A DNA stretch of 57,193 nt, from positions 351,359-408,551 of the forward strand of contig JH152822.1 in the NCBI GenBank assembly GCA_000226015.1, in the 5' to 3' direction. The notes below the pieces were generated by a model. The model did no database searches. It was given only the letters and a program-made list of their open reading frames with translations, and was not told where the DNA came from. This DNA is from Mnemiopsis leidyi (lineage: Eukaryota > Ctenophora > Tentaculata > Lobata > Bolinopsidae). This document shows positions 22,201 to 34,593 of this stretch, piece by piece; the first letter of the stretch is position 1, and each line of letters begins with the position of its first letter. The translations under genes were made by a program, and so were the position numbers.

Positions 22201-24028
22201 TCTGTAAAACCGACTAAACTGTCCTCAATAAAGACATCAAATTAATCAAATACTTTGCAGACCCTAATAGAGGTTTTTGACCTATCGGCTAGCTTTGGGA
22301 CAAAATTAGTGTTAATCCATGCATACGAATGGAAAGGGGTTAAGAGGATTTGTGATTGTGCCAATGACCCCTAAATTTCCATGACCAGACGACGGATGAA
22401 TTTGACAAAGTTTCGACACGGATCGAAAACCGCACATCGCATGTAAATCTTTAATGAGATACTAAAATCTTTGACCAGACTGTTCTGCTGATCATGTGGA
22501 GGTGGATAGTATTTACATAATCTCATCAGGACTAAATCGCTAAGTACTTGATTGGGAAGCAGACATGATAAACTGGGTTAAGAGATGAGGAGATCTCACA
22601 TGGGTGCATATCAAGTTTTCAAGCGCACTTTGACCTTGTCAATCAAACTTTTGACACAATAGATTGGGTAAAACGTGCTTAGGTACAGATCTTTTCGAGA
22701 ACCCAAGTGAGGAGAGAGGATCTCCCATTTAATTCCTAATCCACAAAACATGGACTACGTGATGATAAAATCATGGCAATGCACGAACTCCCATGGAGCC
22801 ATGGAGCCACATGTAAGACGATTTACCATTAATACCAGAATTTTTTGCTGATCGCATTTTAACTTCAGCTTTTATGAAACCATTTGAACAGTTTTGTTAA
22901 GTAAAAACTTGCGAAATGGCATGAGTATTGAAATGATAATCAAATACGATGGCCAAATTGTCATACTCACAACTACTTTAAGAAATATATTTATCTCTAC
23001 TCTTACAGCAAAACTGTACTTGAAAGAGGTGAAAATGAGAAAATTAAGCTAACCTTGCACAAAGCGTAGCAGTTTTTTCTCTTCCCGGAACAGCCGACTC
23101 TGGGGGTACATCCGTATCTCCATCCCGGGCAGTGAAATATTTCTCTTACGAGAAACTGAAATATTTCATTTTAGTGGGTGTCTTAATCTCGATCGAATCT
23201 TCGTAACAAACAACAGAGATTTTATTTAAATATCATAACATTTTCATTAAGAAAGTGACCAACACCGTATTTGCCAGTAGCTCCAAAAATAATGAATTTT
23301 TTGCCGCTCTTATAAATCATATACAGTAAAACCTATATTTACCGGGCCTCTTGAGGGAAAGGTGGAAGGCCCGGTAAGTCGAGGGACACGGTAAATAGAG
23401 GCACGGTATATAGAGATATTACTGTTTTGAGAAATATCAGGGAAAGGATGAAGGCCCGGTAAATCGAGGAACACGGTAAATAGCTAGGCACGGTCAATAG
23501 AAGTTTTACGGTAGTTACAATTTAAAGTTTATAAAACTCTGTATAGTTTTTATATTTAAGATTCCCATTTGAATGAAAGCCATCTTGACTTCGTAAAAAT
23601 TTCCCACCTGATTTTCTCGTCGGGAGGTGCTGGTGTCTCTACAACCGAGGTGTCCGGTAAGGGTCGGTCTGACGTTCTCCTGGTGGGTTGATTCAGTCAG
23701 ACATCGACACTTCATCAGCTCAAACTTTTAAGTTGGAGCATTTTTTTAGATTTCGAGCAATTATCTAAAGAGATATTTATTTTTGTTGCAGTATTGAGAT
23801 CTCAAAGTTGCGATGGCAGGATGATGTTTTATCAGAAAATATATCAGCAAGGCCAGGCTGACATAAACAAAAGCAATAAACACGTACCAAGACTTCAACG
23901 TTGCGCCCATAAATCTTCTGCTCAAAATTCCAACTCTGCTGGGACTCAAAGAATCGGGGCAAGTCCTTAACGGGTATTTTGACACCATGACCCCATTTTG
24001 GGGCATCAGATTTACACGAACGACACAT
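19260..24028 (-). CDS. Seven-exon gene: cysteine-rich, probably transposase-derived DNA-binding protein
   Basis: Exons (minus strand): 24028-23888, 23724-23608, 23155-23054, 20663-20468, 20219-20074, 19941-19727, 19467-19260. All junctions are GT-AG, phases match (0,0,0,1,0,2), and the total is 1125 nt, giving 374 residues and TGA. Exon 1 starts MCRSCKSDAPKWGHG. Residues 48-120 hold many cysteines, with CPGWRYGC...C...CYALCK, followed by a DNPDVGVVQYAGSHGAGNP segment. The pattern Cys-Cys then beta-strand V-x-Y-x-G-x-H resembles the zinc-binding FLYWCH/CARF/WRKY-GCM1 class of mutator-transposase-derived DNA-binding domains. A helical region follows (RPTNRVRQFIRQQ.., SAMIRHIVKRAR), then a serine- and proline-rich C-terminal half. 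The gene model is strong; the family call is tentative (about 0.35), because the expected second histidine is not obvious. Intron 3 is 2.4 kb; the others are 132-452 bases. Confidence 0.75.
19679..19704. promoter_or_regulatory. Paired CACGTG palindromes in intron 6
   Basis: GTCACGTGAC at 19679-19688 and CCACGTGAC at 19696-19704, about 20 bases from the exon 6 donor. This matches the bHLH-zip (USF/MITF/TFE) consensus. Whether it acts on this gene is unknown. Confidence 0.4.
20664..23053. other. Intron 3 of the seven-exon gene
   Basis: 2.4 kb of AT-rich intron. A moderately GC-rich part at 21030-21440 supports overlapping frames on both strands, none with convincing protein composition or splice sites. 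gacatgataaact at 22562 is a single unit matching the left-edge satellite. Confidence 0.6.
23332..23513. mobile_element. Pogo/Tigger-like MITE in intron 2
   Basis: The element is flanked by TA on both sides (23332-23333 and 23512-23513). Its ends are inverted: left CAGTAAAACCTATATTTACCG, and right, on the minus strand, CCGTAAAACTTCTATTGACCG. This type of end and the TA duplication are usual for the pogo/Tigger branch of Tc1-mariner. The interior is two imperfect copies of a block containing aaggcccggtaa, acacggtaaatag and gcacggt. At 178 bases it has no coding capacity. Confidence 0.75.
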
Positions 24029-24183
24029 GTTACAAGTGAAAATTGGGAACCGAAACAAAGTAACAATAGATGATAATAAAACGGTTTGTTTCGGGCTTTC
24101 CCGGCATGCGCTTATAACGCGTGACGAGGCTGTCCCTTATTGCATCACGCGGGGAAACACATTAGCGCTAAACCGTGTTTGGA

Positions 24184-24206
24184 CCACGTGACTCTGGTCA
24201 CGTGAC
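24184..24206. promoter_or_regulatory. Tandem CACGTG elements upstream of the seven-exon gene
   Basis: CCACGTGAC and GTCACGTGAC lie 156-178 bases upstream of the ATG at 24028, a typical promoter-proximal distance. They match the bHLH-zip palindrome. Nearby sequence (24100-24260) is more GC-rich than its surroundings, as expected of a promoter. Confidence 0.5.
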
Positions 24207-24209
24207 CGG

Positions 24210-24990
24210 GCTGATATGATTGAGCGTGCGACGCTCTGACGCCCGGACTGTTGAGCCGCTGAGTCAGAGCCTGTTATTTCCTGCACTCTCTAGGAAAACT
24301 CTTGTAATGCTAAGTGTAAAAACGTTAATTGGTCCTCCACTAATTGGTGAATATGAATTGGTGCAGGCTAATTAATTGATAAAAAATTGTTTAGAGCTGC
24401 TGTGGATTTTGAGACCCTGGGAAATCCGAAATCCGACCTAAGGAACCTTCAGCAAATGAAGGGCAAGGACCGGGATCACCAGATCGCTGGATCACGTCTC
24501 TATTATGACCCTGGGAATTATTCTCGTAATTGCGTGACGTTATGCTGGAGCCGGGGTGGCTAGCACCCAAGTTAATTTCCCTACCCAACAGGCCTTGTCA
24601 CGGATCTGAAATCAGTAGATCACAGTTCGCACTGCAGCGGAATGCTAATTCTACTGCTGTTCTTATCTCAGTCTCTGATAATTCGGCTCCGTTCTGTCTG
24701 GCCAAGGTGTTAAACCTGGGAGGGATGTTCTCAGACGTACGGCGGGGTTCTGTCACTCAAATCCTAATTAGATTGAGCTGAAAAGGGGCAGAAAACGCAT
24801 TCCATCTTTAGTAATAATCTCGAGTCGCTTCGTATAAGGCTTGATTTTAGATTTACCATCGCTGCATCGAGAATCAAAGTGGAATTTTGTACCGTTTGAC
24901 CTCTCAGATAAGTAAAACAAAGCAGGTAGCTAGTAATTGCAAATATCAATAATCGAAACTGACGAATTGTCTCCTAGGGGTAGATTTGTC
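24210..24990. other. Spacer between two genes, no gene seen
   Basis: A moderately GC-rich stretch at 24420-24760 supports open frames on both strands (up to 83 codons on plus). None shows a family match, splice structure or a convincing start, so I leave it unassigned. Confidence 0.5.
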
Positions 24991-24993
24991 CGC

Positions 24994-26033
24994 TTATGGA
25001 GCAGCAGAGGTTGGGGCAGCAGAAGTCGGTTCCGCTGAGGTTGGCTCAGCTGAGGTATTTGGTTCAGGAGTTGTTGGTTCTGGAGTTGTTGGTTCAGGAG
25101 TTGTTGGTTCAGGAGTTGAAGGTTCAGGAGTTGAGGGTTCAGGAGTTGAGGGTTCAGGAGTAGAGGGTTCAGGAGTTGAGGGTTCAGGAGTTGTTGTTGG
25201 TTCAGGAGTTGTTGTTGGTTGAGGAGTTGTTGTTGGTTGAGGGGTTGTTGTTGGTTCAGGAGTTGTTGTTGGTTCAGGAGTGGTTGTTGGTTCAGGAGTG
25301 GTTGTTGGTTCAGGAGTGGTTGTTGGTTCAGGAGTGGTTGTTGGTTCAGGAGTGGTTGTTGGTTGAGGAGTTGTGGTTGGTTGAGGAGTGGTTGTTGGTT
25401 GAGGAGTGGTTGTTGGTTGAGGAGTGGTTGTTGGTTGAGGAGTGGTTGTTGGTTGTGGGGTGGTTGTTGGTTGAGGTGTTGTGGTTGGTGGGGTGGTAGG
25501 AGGCTTGTAATCCCTGCACACGATTTTTCGAGCAATATTAACAAGTCTTCTCAAACACCTTGGGATCAATAGGAGGTCCAAAAGTTCGGTGGTTGTGGCT
25601 CCACAAACTATTTCCAGTTCTGAAAATTAAGAATACATTATTTACTTTATATAACGTATAGTAACGTTCTTCGTGTGCCATTGCGCGTTGAGAAATATAA
25701 AATCCTACACCTACGTAAGAGAACTTAGGAGACAAGCACTTAGATTTCGAATAATTAACTCCTTAATGAATGAGAATTATCATATATTGGGAAAAACAGC
25801 CATTAAATAATAAGTTAACACAAACTCAGTTGATGAAGACGCCTGATAATCTCCCAAATATTCCAAAACTGAGGTCCACTTTCAGATTCAAGAGCGCATC
25901 CCTCCAAAAGTTCATCCAAGTTTTCTCCTTGGGAAAACTCCACAACAAACTCCTCATATTCTACCTGCGGCAGAACGCTGAGGGACTGAGCGAGGTAGAG
26001 ACAGGTGAGAAACACGACGAGAAACAGCTTCAT
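24994..26033 (-). CDS. Two-exon secreted mucin-like protein
   Basis: Exon 1 is 26033-25826 (69 codons plus one base, donor GTTTGT); exon 2 is 25619-24994, after a strong TTTTCAG acceptor. The joined product has 277 residues. Residues 1-18 are a signal peptide (MKLFLVVFLTCLYLAQS). Residues 20-108 form a small acidic-then-basic domain with four cysteines (C46, C75, C91, C104), including LLDLLLIPRCLRRLVNIARK. From residue 110 to the end the protein is Thr/Pro repeats: TTTPQP and TTTPEP hexapeptides, then STPEP and TTPEP pentapeptides, ending in SAEPT/SAAPT. Dense threonines predict heavy O-glycosylation, as in secreted mucins or matrix proteins. The weak point is the exon 1 donor: without splicing, the frame stops at 25815. 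The overlapping plus-strand frames are mirror images of the repeat. Confidence 0.65.
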
Positions 26034-26099
26034 CTTGTGAGAATTGAAACAACTGGTACTCCGAAGGTCCTTTATCCTGTGAAACACGTGTAGCTTTAC

Positions 26100-28600
26100 C
26101 CACGCGTATAGGTGTGGTTTTCTGACTGGATCACTGCTTCAAGATCGAGGATTAGGCTAATAGGCTCACAGATAAGTGTGAATCAATTTTTCTTCATGTT
26201 CAAACAGTATGTGTTTCCACCTTCTTAATCTAATGATTTATCGCATCTGCTTCAGTCACAGCCTGCTGGTTTCCATTTTTTTCAAATTTTGAAGAGCAAA
26301 GATTTAAAGGCAAAATTTTTACCGCTGTTCAGACTTCAGTGCCGTAAAGTATATATATATATGTATAACACGGCTTTTATAATATAAGACAATAACCTGT
26401 TAGTTTCATCGAGTTGATTTGAACATTGTTCAAGGATGAATGTTAAAGAAAGGTATAAATCTTTCCAAAGAAATGAGCATCATCTGAACTCCATCACGTC
26501 CCTTAACTTATGTATGACTGTGTTCATGTGATACTTTATTTTCCTGTAACTGTGTTGGAGTATAGCCAGTTTGTTTATTAAGCGCCAATCGCGTTTAGGG
26601 TTTCGACCAAAAATTAAGGATTTAGAATGCTTCTGGAGCAATACTCATAGTTAGGGATATAATAATGCTACAATGTCGGTAAGACTTACAGTAGGAAAAT
26701 ATCGTCATTAAATCGCTGCGAATCCGTTAAAACTTATTCACGTTTGAAGAATTTTAAGCATAAACATTAAATTGTTTTAATTTGTATCTTGAAGACTGCA
26801 TTGAAGTGTGAAAATTACCCAATAGGCAATATTATGTACATGCTCCATTATACCCAACGCCCCAAACACAACTATAATTAAGATATTAGGTTTTGCGTTG
26901 ACACTGATCTCCACACGCTTCTTGACAGTTACACATGTCATAAAAAGCGAATTAGAATTTCAGAAATTCCAGTCATTTTACTGAGCAGGATGTCAAATCG
27001 TGTAGCGGGTTACCGTGATTCGTTTAACCTAGATGCTTGTTATCCAACTCCTAATTCCTATTCGGGCGGTGAGAAAATCTTCTTAGTGTCCTGTAAAACT
27101 ACCGAATTAAAGCCTCCCGCTCCGAGTAAAAAACTATTTGAAGTTTCTCTAAATCCAGGTTCAGGACTTGAAAGTTCCATCTTCAGTTGGTACGGCCTGT
27201 CTTTTAGGGGGCACCAATGTTGTTCTATAGTGTCAGAGTAGGTTGTTTGGTCGAAAAATGCAAGATGCTTCACATCGAGCGATGCTATCATTCACTGTTG
27301 ATCTTGTTAGGCTGTCGATCTCTCCAAGAGTTAGATCATTAAGAGCAAATTAGAGTCCTCGTGTCTCCTGAGACAGACATGATCTGTTTTACTATACTAA
27401 TACCATAAGAAAGTGTCCACTTTTTAACGAGGTTTCATTGTTTTGGCGGCAATCTTTGGAATGTCTTAATGTCAATATTTTTAAAGGCACTCATGGTTTG
27501 TGTGTACTGCTTAATTGCATCTTGTTATAGTTTTTTTAACCTGTTAAGGCATTTCTTGGTTCATTTGGTACTCTTTCTGAATTCTGGGCACAGTTGATTT
27601 TGAAATAATATACAATATTTTGATGATAATCAGATAATGATTTGACGATTTCTGTATCTGTACTATAAGGCAGGATGATGAGTATTATTTAAAACTATCA
27701 AAAATTAGAACAGTTAAAAATAATTCCGGGAGACAGCCCCATACCCTTTCTGCGTCGGCATTTTGTTTGATATGTCCCTGAATAATGTAAACCTATAACA
27801 AGGGACAAGTTACGAATTTGCCCAAGCAACCTGACAAGATAAATTTTACCTCACGTGATGTTCGTTGTTCTCCTAGACCTGGGTATTTTGCTCTACTGCA
27901 TCAAGTCCCAGCCACAAGGGCAAGCGAACAACAGGCTGCTTTTTTCCTGTATTAAAATAGCTGGATTGCCTTGTCTAGCTGCTCCCAGCTTCTTATACCT
28001 AGCTGGTCCAGACCATTTGGAGATATAGAATATTCTATTCTTTTTTAAAGACAAATTAGTAACCTTTTTTAAAGAAAAGGACCATTTTCCGAAGTTGGAA
28101 TTTTCGAATTAGACAATGGTAAAGGGGCGTTTTTAAAGGTAAGAGCAGTACACTTTTGAGAAGCTCTATTCACTGTTGTCATGAACGAAAGTTCCACTAT
28201 AAGTATAACCTTTGTCAACGCCCAGCTTAAGGTAAGGAAAATCGAAAGCGGCTGAGACAAAGGATTGTTCAATTCAACCAACCCGATGTCAACCCAATTT
28301 CTTTTTTTAGGAAATTCGGCAATCAGTTTTAAAGAGAGGCTCGGTTATGATTGCTGGACTTACAAGGAGAAAACCTCTGTGTATAAGTGGTGAGCTATTA
28401 TTGACCATCGTACAATAGTACCGTTAAATATTAGCCTACAGACTGCGACCACGTTTCTACATAAAGCCTAACATAAGCAATATGCCAGTATACAGCAACT
28501 CTTTAAAAATAGGGTCGCACAGGGTCGCGGGGAAATGAACCTTGTCAGAACGGATTCGCTTCTTTCTCTTTTCCACACACCTCTCTTGTTGCTTGAATAT
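26100..28600. other. Intergenic, nothing assignable
   Basis: AT-rich spacer. At 26990-27241 both strands are open for about 80 codons and both translations look semi-plausible, so at most one is real and I could not decide which. No splice-phase support was found. Confidence 0.5.
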
Positions 28601-28618
28601 AAGGTTTCCGAAGCCTGA

Positions 28619-28672
28619 GCAGTGACGCCCGCGAAGTGTGGTGTCCCTCAAGGCAGCTTCATGGGTCCCTGC
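28619..28672 (+). pseudogene. Eroded reverse transcriptase relic
   Basis: The frame reads AVTPAKCGVPQGSFMGP, which contains the C-G-V-P-Q-G-S-x-x-G-P signature of non-LTR retrotransposon reverse transcriptases. Stops bound it on both sides, and no other RT block survives nearby in frame. It is a short dead fragment. Confidence 0.45.
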
Positions 28673-30563
28673 TGACGCCCAGGTCTCGATAAATCATCGG
28701 CGGGTATTTGAGCTCGGGTCGACATGCCGACTGGAGGGATACCACAGCGATGTGGGGGAGCCATTTCGTCTACCTCCCTTAACAAGACATGCTGTTTAAC
28801 ACGGCTGTCAGAAAGCAAGGATCCCTTGTACGTCTTCTACGCTCTTTCAGTAAACCTGAACTTTTGGGCAAGTGGTCCGAATATGTAATACCGTTTGCTG
28901 TGGGGGTGACAGTCGAACCAACAAGATTTAATGTTTTGTTAGCCATCCGATACTTATGGGCTAATATTGAATCATCTGAACGGGAGTGTGCTACCTCTTG
29001 ACATTTAACTAATGTGCGTGTTGAGCTGTTGACGGTGTATCTATTTGTGAAGCATGATGTAATTTAGATTTTAGAAAGTGGCTCGACTTGTAGCCACCTC
29101 TTTTCCGGGTTTTCTTTTTTCCGGAATTGGTTCTTTGCTGGTGGATGTTTTCCAAGACGGATCGGATGCCCAAACCCTGTCGAAAAACTGTCTTATCATT
29201 GTGCTTTTAATGCATTGATAAGTTTAAAGTAGAGTTTTGCCATACATTATATGGTCAGTCACTTCATTTAGATTTGAATTAGACTGAAGAGACAATAATA
29301 TACTTGATGATTCGTTCGTACCTGCTTTTGTCAAGAAGATTTAGTTAGGTTTTATTTACGACTAAGTCAAGTTTTGTTAAGGTTTTTTTCATCCCCAAAT
29401 ACGGCATTTTGTGTATCAAATAGTCTTGAGAATTGTAATATCCCAATCTTTGGTATGGTAGAAATGTTGGTCATTAAATAACATGTGGCAACGGGTGTCT
29501 CCGCACGTGTCAAAGTTAGTTACTGCGATAACTCGACGATCTTGCTTAAATCTCATCCCAGAGAAAGGCTTATACCCAACTTAAAATGTGAAGGTTGATA
29601 ACTGTTTGATTGTTTACTGATCTGTTACCCCGCCCATTACTCTGTTTCTAACTTGCATTCTTACAACGCAAAAGTTTTCTATTGATGATAAGCAATTAGT
29701 TGGAGTTATTTTTACTGATTCTCGCTTCGGAGGAACAAAATTAGAAACAATGTTCAGTAACTAATTGTTCGGAGGCCTTTGAGTTTCGGAATGCCCTCAT
29801 GCTTGATACATGTCTCAATCTAACGATGACATATTTCTGATTACTAATGATTCAATCAAGAGAAGAGTACTCTAACTAAAAAACCTAGATTACAATGATA
29901 TCTTGCTTTCAATTATGATTGCTTGGATAATCCAAAGAATCTGCCACCTGTCGTGAGGAGTCCCATACAAGTGACTTCAACCGAATTAAACTAGAAAACG
30001 AAGCCATCTTAACTTTAGAGCTATCTTTGTTTGGCTTACTTTCTAGGACAGATAAATGTTTACTCGTTGATTATTTTGAATTAACGGTATTTACATATTT
30101 ATCATAGCACCCAGCTAGACTGTCATACTTATGAGGCGGACTTTAAAGAGGGGTATTAACCAGTTATTGTTAATACTGTTTCAAGTTGTGCGGCACTTGT
30201 CTGCTTTACTCTTGCTTGAGTTTTGTGAGCAGTAACTTAAGTAGGCATGCGATAAAGGACATAGTCTGATTTCTATTCATGCATTAGCTTTCTATGGGTG
30301 GTGTATATGATTTAAGCTATCCCCGTTCGCATAGGTCTTTAAAACAATTGGTCTCTTTTCATCCAACACATAAATTGGGAATCCGAATAACCCATGAGTA
30401 ATTAATTTAGACCTTGTTCGTCACCAATCCTCGTTGATTTATAACCCAAGTTCCAACATTTGGATAGTGATCAACCAGAATCAAACATCGATATCTAAGG
30501 GATGACCGAATTTCAAACTCGCCTAACTCGTGAAAGGGAACTTCAGGCTTTCTTTCTATCCCC

Positions 30564-30605
30564 TTTATAGTCTGAGTTTTATAGTCTGAGTTTTATAGTC
30601 TGAGT
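30564..30605. repeat. Three copies of a 14-bp unit
   Basis: Perfect tandem copies of tttatagtctgagt. Confidence 0.95.
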
Positions 30606-32827
30606 TTTATCGACATCTGTTTTACTAAGACGTAAGAGCCATTATATACTTGTAAGACAAACTATACAGAAAAGTTAGAAATAAACTGGTCAATCGATAT
30701 TCAAAACCTTATTTCATTTATGCTTTGCACCATTACGACAATTGCAAAGTTTTTCTATTCAAATATCGAGAAACTGTTATAAGTATATTGTTGGTACTGG
30801 GTTTGTGAATGCAGATAAACCTGCACTTTAGGTCTTATTTATACGTTCTCTATTTGTATTGATGGGGGAGGCCAGTAAATTTTTCTTAGAACCCTGCTGC
30901 TTTCGTAACACCCTTAGATGAAAGGGTTTAATTTTTAACAAATTCTTAACTACAACACCTGCTTTTTCAGGAAATAGCGATGTAGACCTGCTGATTATTA
31001 TTTTGTACTGTTCTGGCAGGGTAACCAAGGGTACTGGTAGTGCCTAGCTGGACAGTGGTAGCACCCAGGGCCACTGCCCAAGGCAACTCTCTATAGATGT
31101 TGTTATAATCGTGCTTTTCTAGCTGGTATGCACTTTGCTTCTTTGTCAGAATTTTCCTTAATACCTTATTGTCCCTCTTTGTCAGAACTTAATTTTAGCG
31201 CCCCCATTATTTTAGTTTTGATTCCTAGAAACCTAAAATAATTTGGCCATAAATGTAACTGGCCTCAATTTTTTCGGCCCTAATTCGGCCCTTGTTGGTT
31301 GCCCTGATAATAGGTTCGATAGCCTCCAGTGTCGAATTAAGGGCCGATAGGGTGGATTGCAAGTTATTACAATTATCTCGTAAACACCACTCCGTATTTG
31401 GTAGTGTTAGCATTTTCAGATTTTGTCTACTAAGTAAAATAGAGCATAACGAAAATTGAAAAGCGCGTCTTGCTTTTGCGTCAAGTAAAAACTTCAGTAG
31501 TTTCAAGTAAAGAAATGCCTCGCGGTCAAATTTTTGTATAACTACATAACTTGAACATACCGTCAGAGAAACTTACCGCCTGGCCTAATTACTTAATAAC
31601 GAAACTTATTGAAGGTCATTGTCGCTCCGCGAATACCGAATTACGTGATGAAATAATGCAGATGGGCCTCAACATTGATGCTGCAGTGCACTGAATATCA
31701 TAAGACAATTTTCTATGTCGTAGAAGTCATACAAATTCTCCTTTAGGAAAGTTAATAAGAGTTTAATATAGTAAAGTCAAACCGAGCTTTTCCGTAATTA
31801 GTCTCAATCTGGGCAATTCGTACCTTTTATTAGAGACTGACAGACTTTTATCAATCTTGAGTGGCTACAAGTACTATATATAGTTGCAGCTTCTTTTCCG
31901 TTCCCATTATTGTTTATCTGAACTGAAAAATCTCTTGAATTTTCTTGATACACGTGTTTGTTGGAAAATTAAAATATATTCTTAGTCTTTTTGGAGAACA
32001 TTAACACCGTGACATTGTGACAAGGAAAGCTAATACCGAGTTTAAAACCGATACTATTCCGTGCTGAATTTGACCCAAATCCCAATATTAACAGCGACAG
32101 TCAAATTCTTCGGCTGCAAATATATTAGTTCGGCCACAGTGCAACCCCCTCCCATTTGAATCAAAGGCTTTGTGCTTTGATGGTCTCAAATTATTTCTGA
32201 TTGCTACTTCTGTTGAGTTGAACCAGGAGTTCGACAATCCTTTTCTATTGGTTTTTGAAGCAACTTATGCTATATAATGGGAATCTCAGTAAAATGGAAC
32301 AAACAATTCTAGTTTTTGATAGTTAATGGTTAGTAGCACTTAACTACACTATTCATAAATATCATATTCGTTATATTGTGACAACGACTTTTGATTACCT
32401 CAACGATTAGTATAATGCTGGTACTATAAAGATAGTCCAATAAAGGATTAAAGGATTTGCCATTTGGGTGTGCATCTTTCATTCGCTTGTCAAACCCCTA
32501 AGTTAATAGTTGTTATAATAGTCTGCTATGTGAAGCTGTAGAAAGGATCACACTCCCTTTCAAAGAAGGAACCCTGACAAAAATCAATTGTAATCCGACA
32601 AAGTGCTATCGCAGATCTCATTCCACTCCACCGACTTATCACTTTTATTACACGATTTATATAAGATGATTCCTTTGCTTTACTGTCTTTCGGTTTGTCA
32701 TTCAGACATTATCACAGTTTGTTTTTCAGAGCGGACATATTGATTAGATATGCATTGCATAATATACTGCATTATAGTTGTAGAGATGCAGTTAACTTAA
32801 GTAGAATTCTATAAGGTGCATTTAGAC

Positions 32828-32894
32828 AGATCATGTGGAATTAGGAATATTTTTTTGAAACACTTACTGTTTCAAAAAATATTTCTAATGATCT
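32828..32894. other. Long imperfect hairpin
   Basis: Inner arms 32840-32861 and 32869-32889 pair almost completely around the 7-base loop acttact. Outer arms agatcat and atgatct extend the stem, with a 5-base bulge on the left. The 67-base whole is of pre-miRNA or MITE-remnant size. No TSD was recognised. Confidence 0.6.
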
Positions 32895-34593
32895 GAAATA
32901 GCTACCTCAAGTTCAAAATTTTCTATCGAAGTCAAAGACACTTGCAAAGTGTTATAGACAATCCATTTGAGAACTCACGCTTTGATTTGGCAATTGACAT
33001 GCTGCAAGGGCATCAAAACACATATAATTTGATTGTGCCGTTTTTAGATGCTCTTAGTGATTAATGCAATTATCTACAAACTTATAAGGAGTATTGATGA
33101 TTTATTAATTGTATTTGACTATTTGTGAAATGTGAATCTACTAAAGCTGGTACTCTTCAAAGCTTTATATGTTCCATTTATCGGAAACTAGTTATCATAT
33201 GGCTATGCTAATATGGTTAAACTTAAATGGTTATATGCGTATGGTCTTAAATTTACAGTCCATTGTTTCATGTAATTTTCTGATGAATATAATTTGGTTT
33301 GCAATAGACATGCCAAAGAAATATAAATGAATATTACTCTGGTTATTACCTAAATATACGACGCTGCTTGCTGATGTAATAGAGCATCACGACGCGTGTC
33401 AAACTTTCCGCGATTGATAAATGGTGGCGTTGCTATCAAACTACATAGCTAGTTATATATCTAGAGCTATATTCGCACAGTATAGTGCGATTAACTATAC
33501 TCGACCCACGCCCAAGTGTCGATTTGCTAACGGAAATTTCCGCTTATGGAATTTACATGCACCTTTGACGATAATTCTATTGCTGTTACCAATTGATAAT
33601 ACCAAATTGTTTTTAAAGTTATAATAATTTAAGTTTATCACAGTGGTGTTAACAAGAACTTAAAAGATGTTTTGAATCCTGGTAATGACGTCTCGGGCAT
33701 CGTTGCTCCCCCCAGACGTGGTGAAAGCCACGTAGCTGGAATAAATTTAACATTTTTGTACTATCAATATCTTAAATTGAATATTGCAAAAATGCCGTGC
33801 GATTTTTCGTGATTTCTTCAATCGTTCGACTTACTTTTCTGAAAGGTAATTGACGCATTGACTGCGTTATTTATAGCATTTCTTTTTAGCAATAGTTTAG
33901 ATAACTGGAGGTCGCGGGTTGAATTCCTCCGACAGACTCCAGTCTCAGCTCAGATTATTTTCGTATATGTCGTCTAGCTCTGATACATATGCCAGATGCT
34001 GTAGCTTTGCGTTTTTTTGCTCACAAACCCCTAAATTTCTTTTCGATCATTCAAATGCTTCTCTCATTGTGAATCAAAATATGTATTTTTTCCTCTTAAC
34101 CATCGCAGTATTTTTTTTGTTTCCCATTGTTTGCCTGGTCTACTTAAAAAAGAGAGTCTTTCAGTGGGGCCCTTATCTCAGCCCCTGGGATTGAGTCCCC
34201 TCCATAAAAATGGTCGTAGTTTACTTATAGTTATACAACATATACATCGGGCTATGCACTGACCAAATATTGATTCGAAAAATCGTATAAATAGTATATT
34301 CCGGTTAATATTTCTAATTTTTGCGAAGAACCGGTGTTGTATCTGTCTGTTATTTTATATGGATTCAGTTATAATCGATCCGGTCCTGACCGGACTGATA
34401 TCTAAAGAAGGCCATTTGATTTCAAGTTCAAGTACATATCTTGCATTACCCAAATTTTATACAGAGTAATAGAAAAAACATAACTAGAAAAAATCGCACC
34501 AGTCTGCATGTGTATGTGTCTTGTGTATATAATACAATTGTCCTTTACAACATTACTTGTAATCCTTGCAATCCCTGTAATCCTTGTACTCCA

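Noticed and set aside
24986..25572. Long plus-strand frames through the repeat (VQELLLVQEWLL- and RSCCWLRSGCWF-type)
   Set aside because: They are mirror images of the Thr/Pro repeat of the minus-strand mucin-like gene, which has a signal peptide and splice support.
26990..27291. Opposed frames of about 80 codons on both strands
   Set aside because: Both look semi-plausible, neither has a supporting splice partner or motif. Not called.
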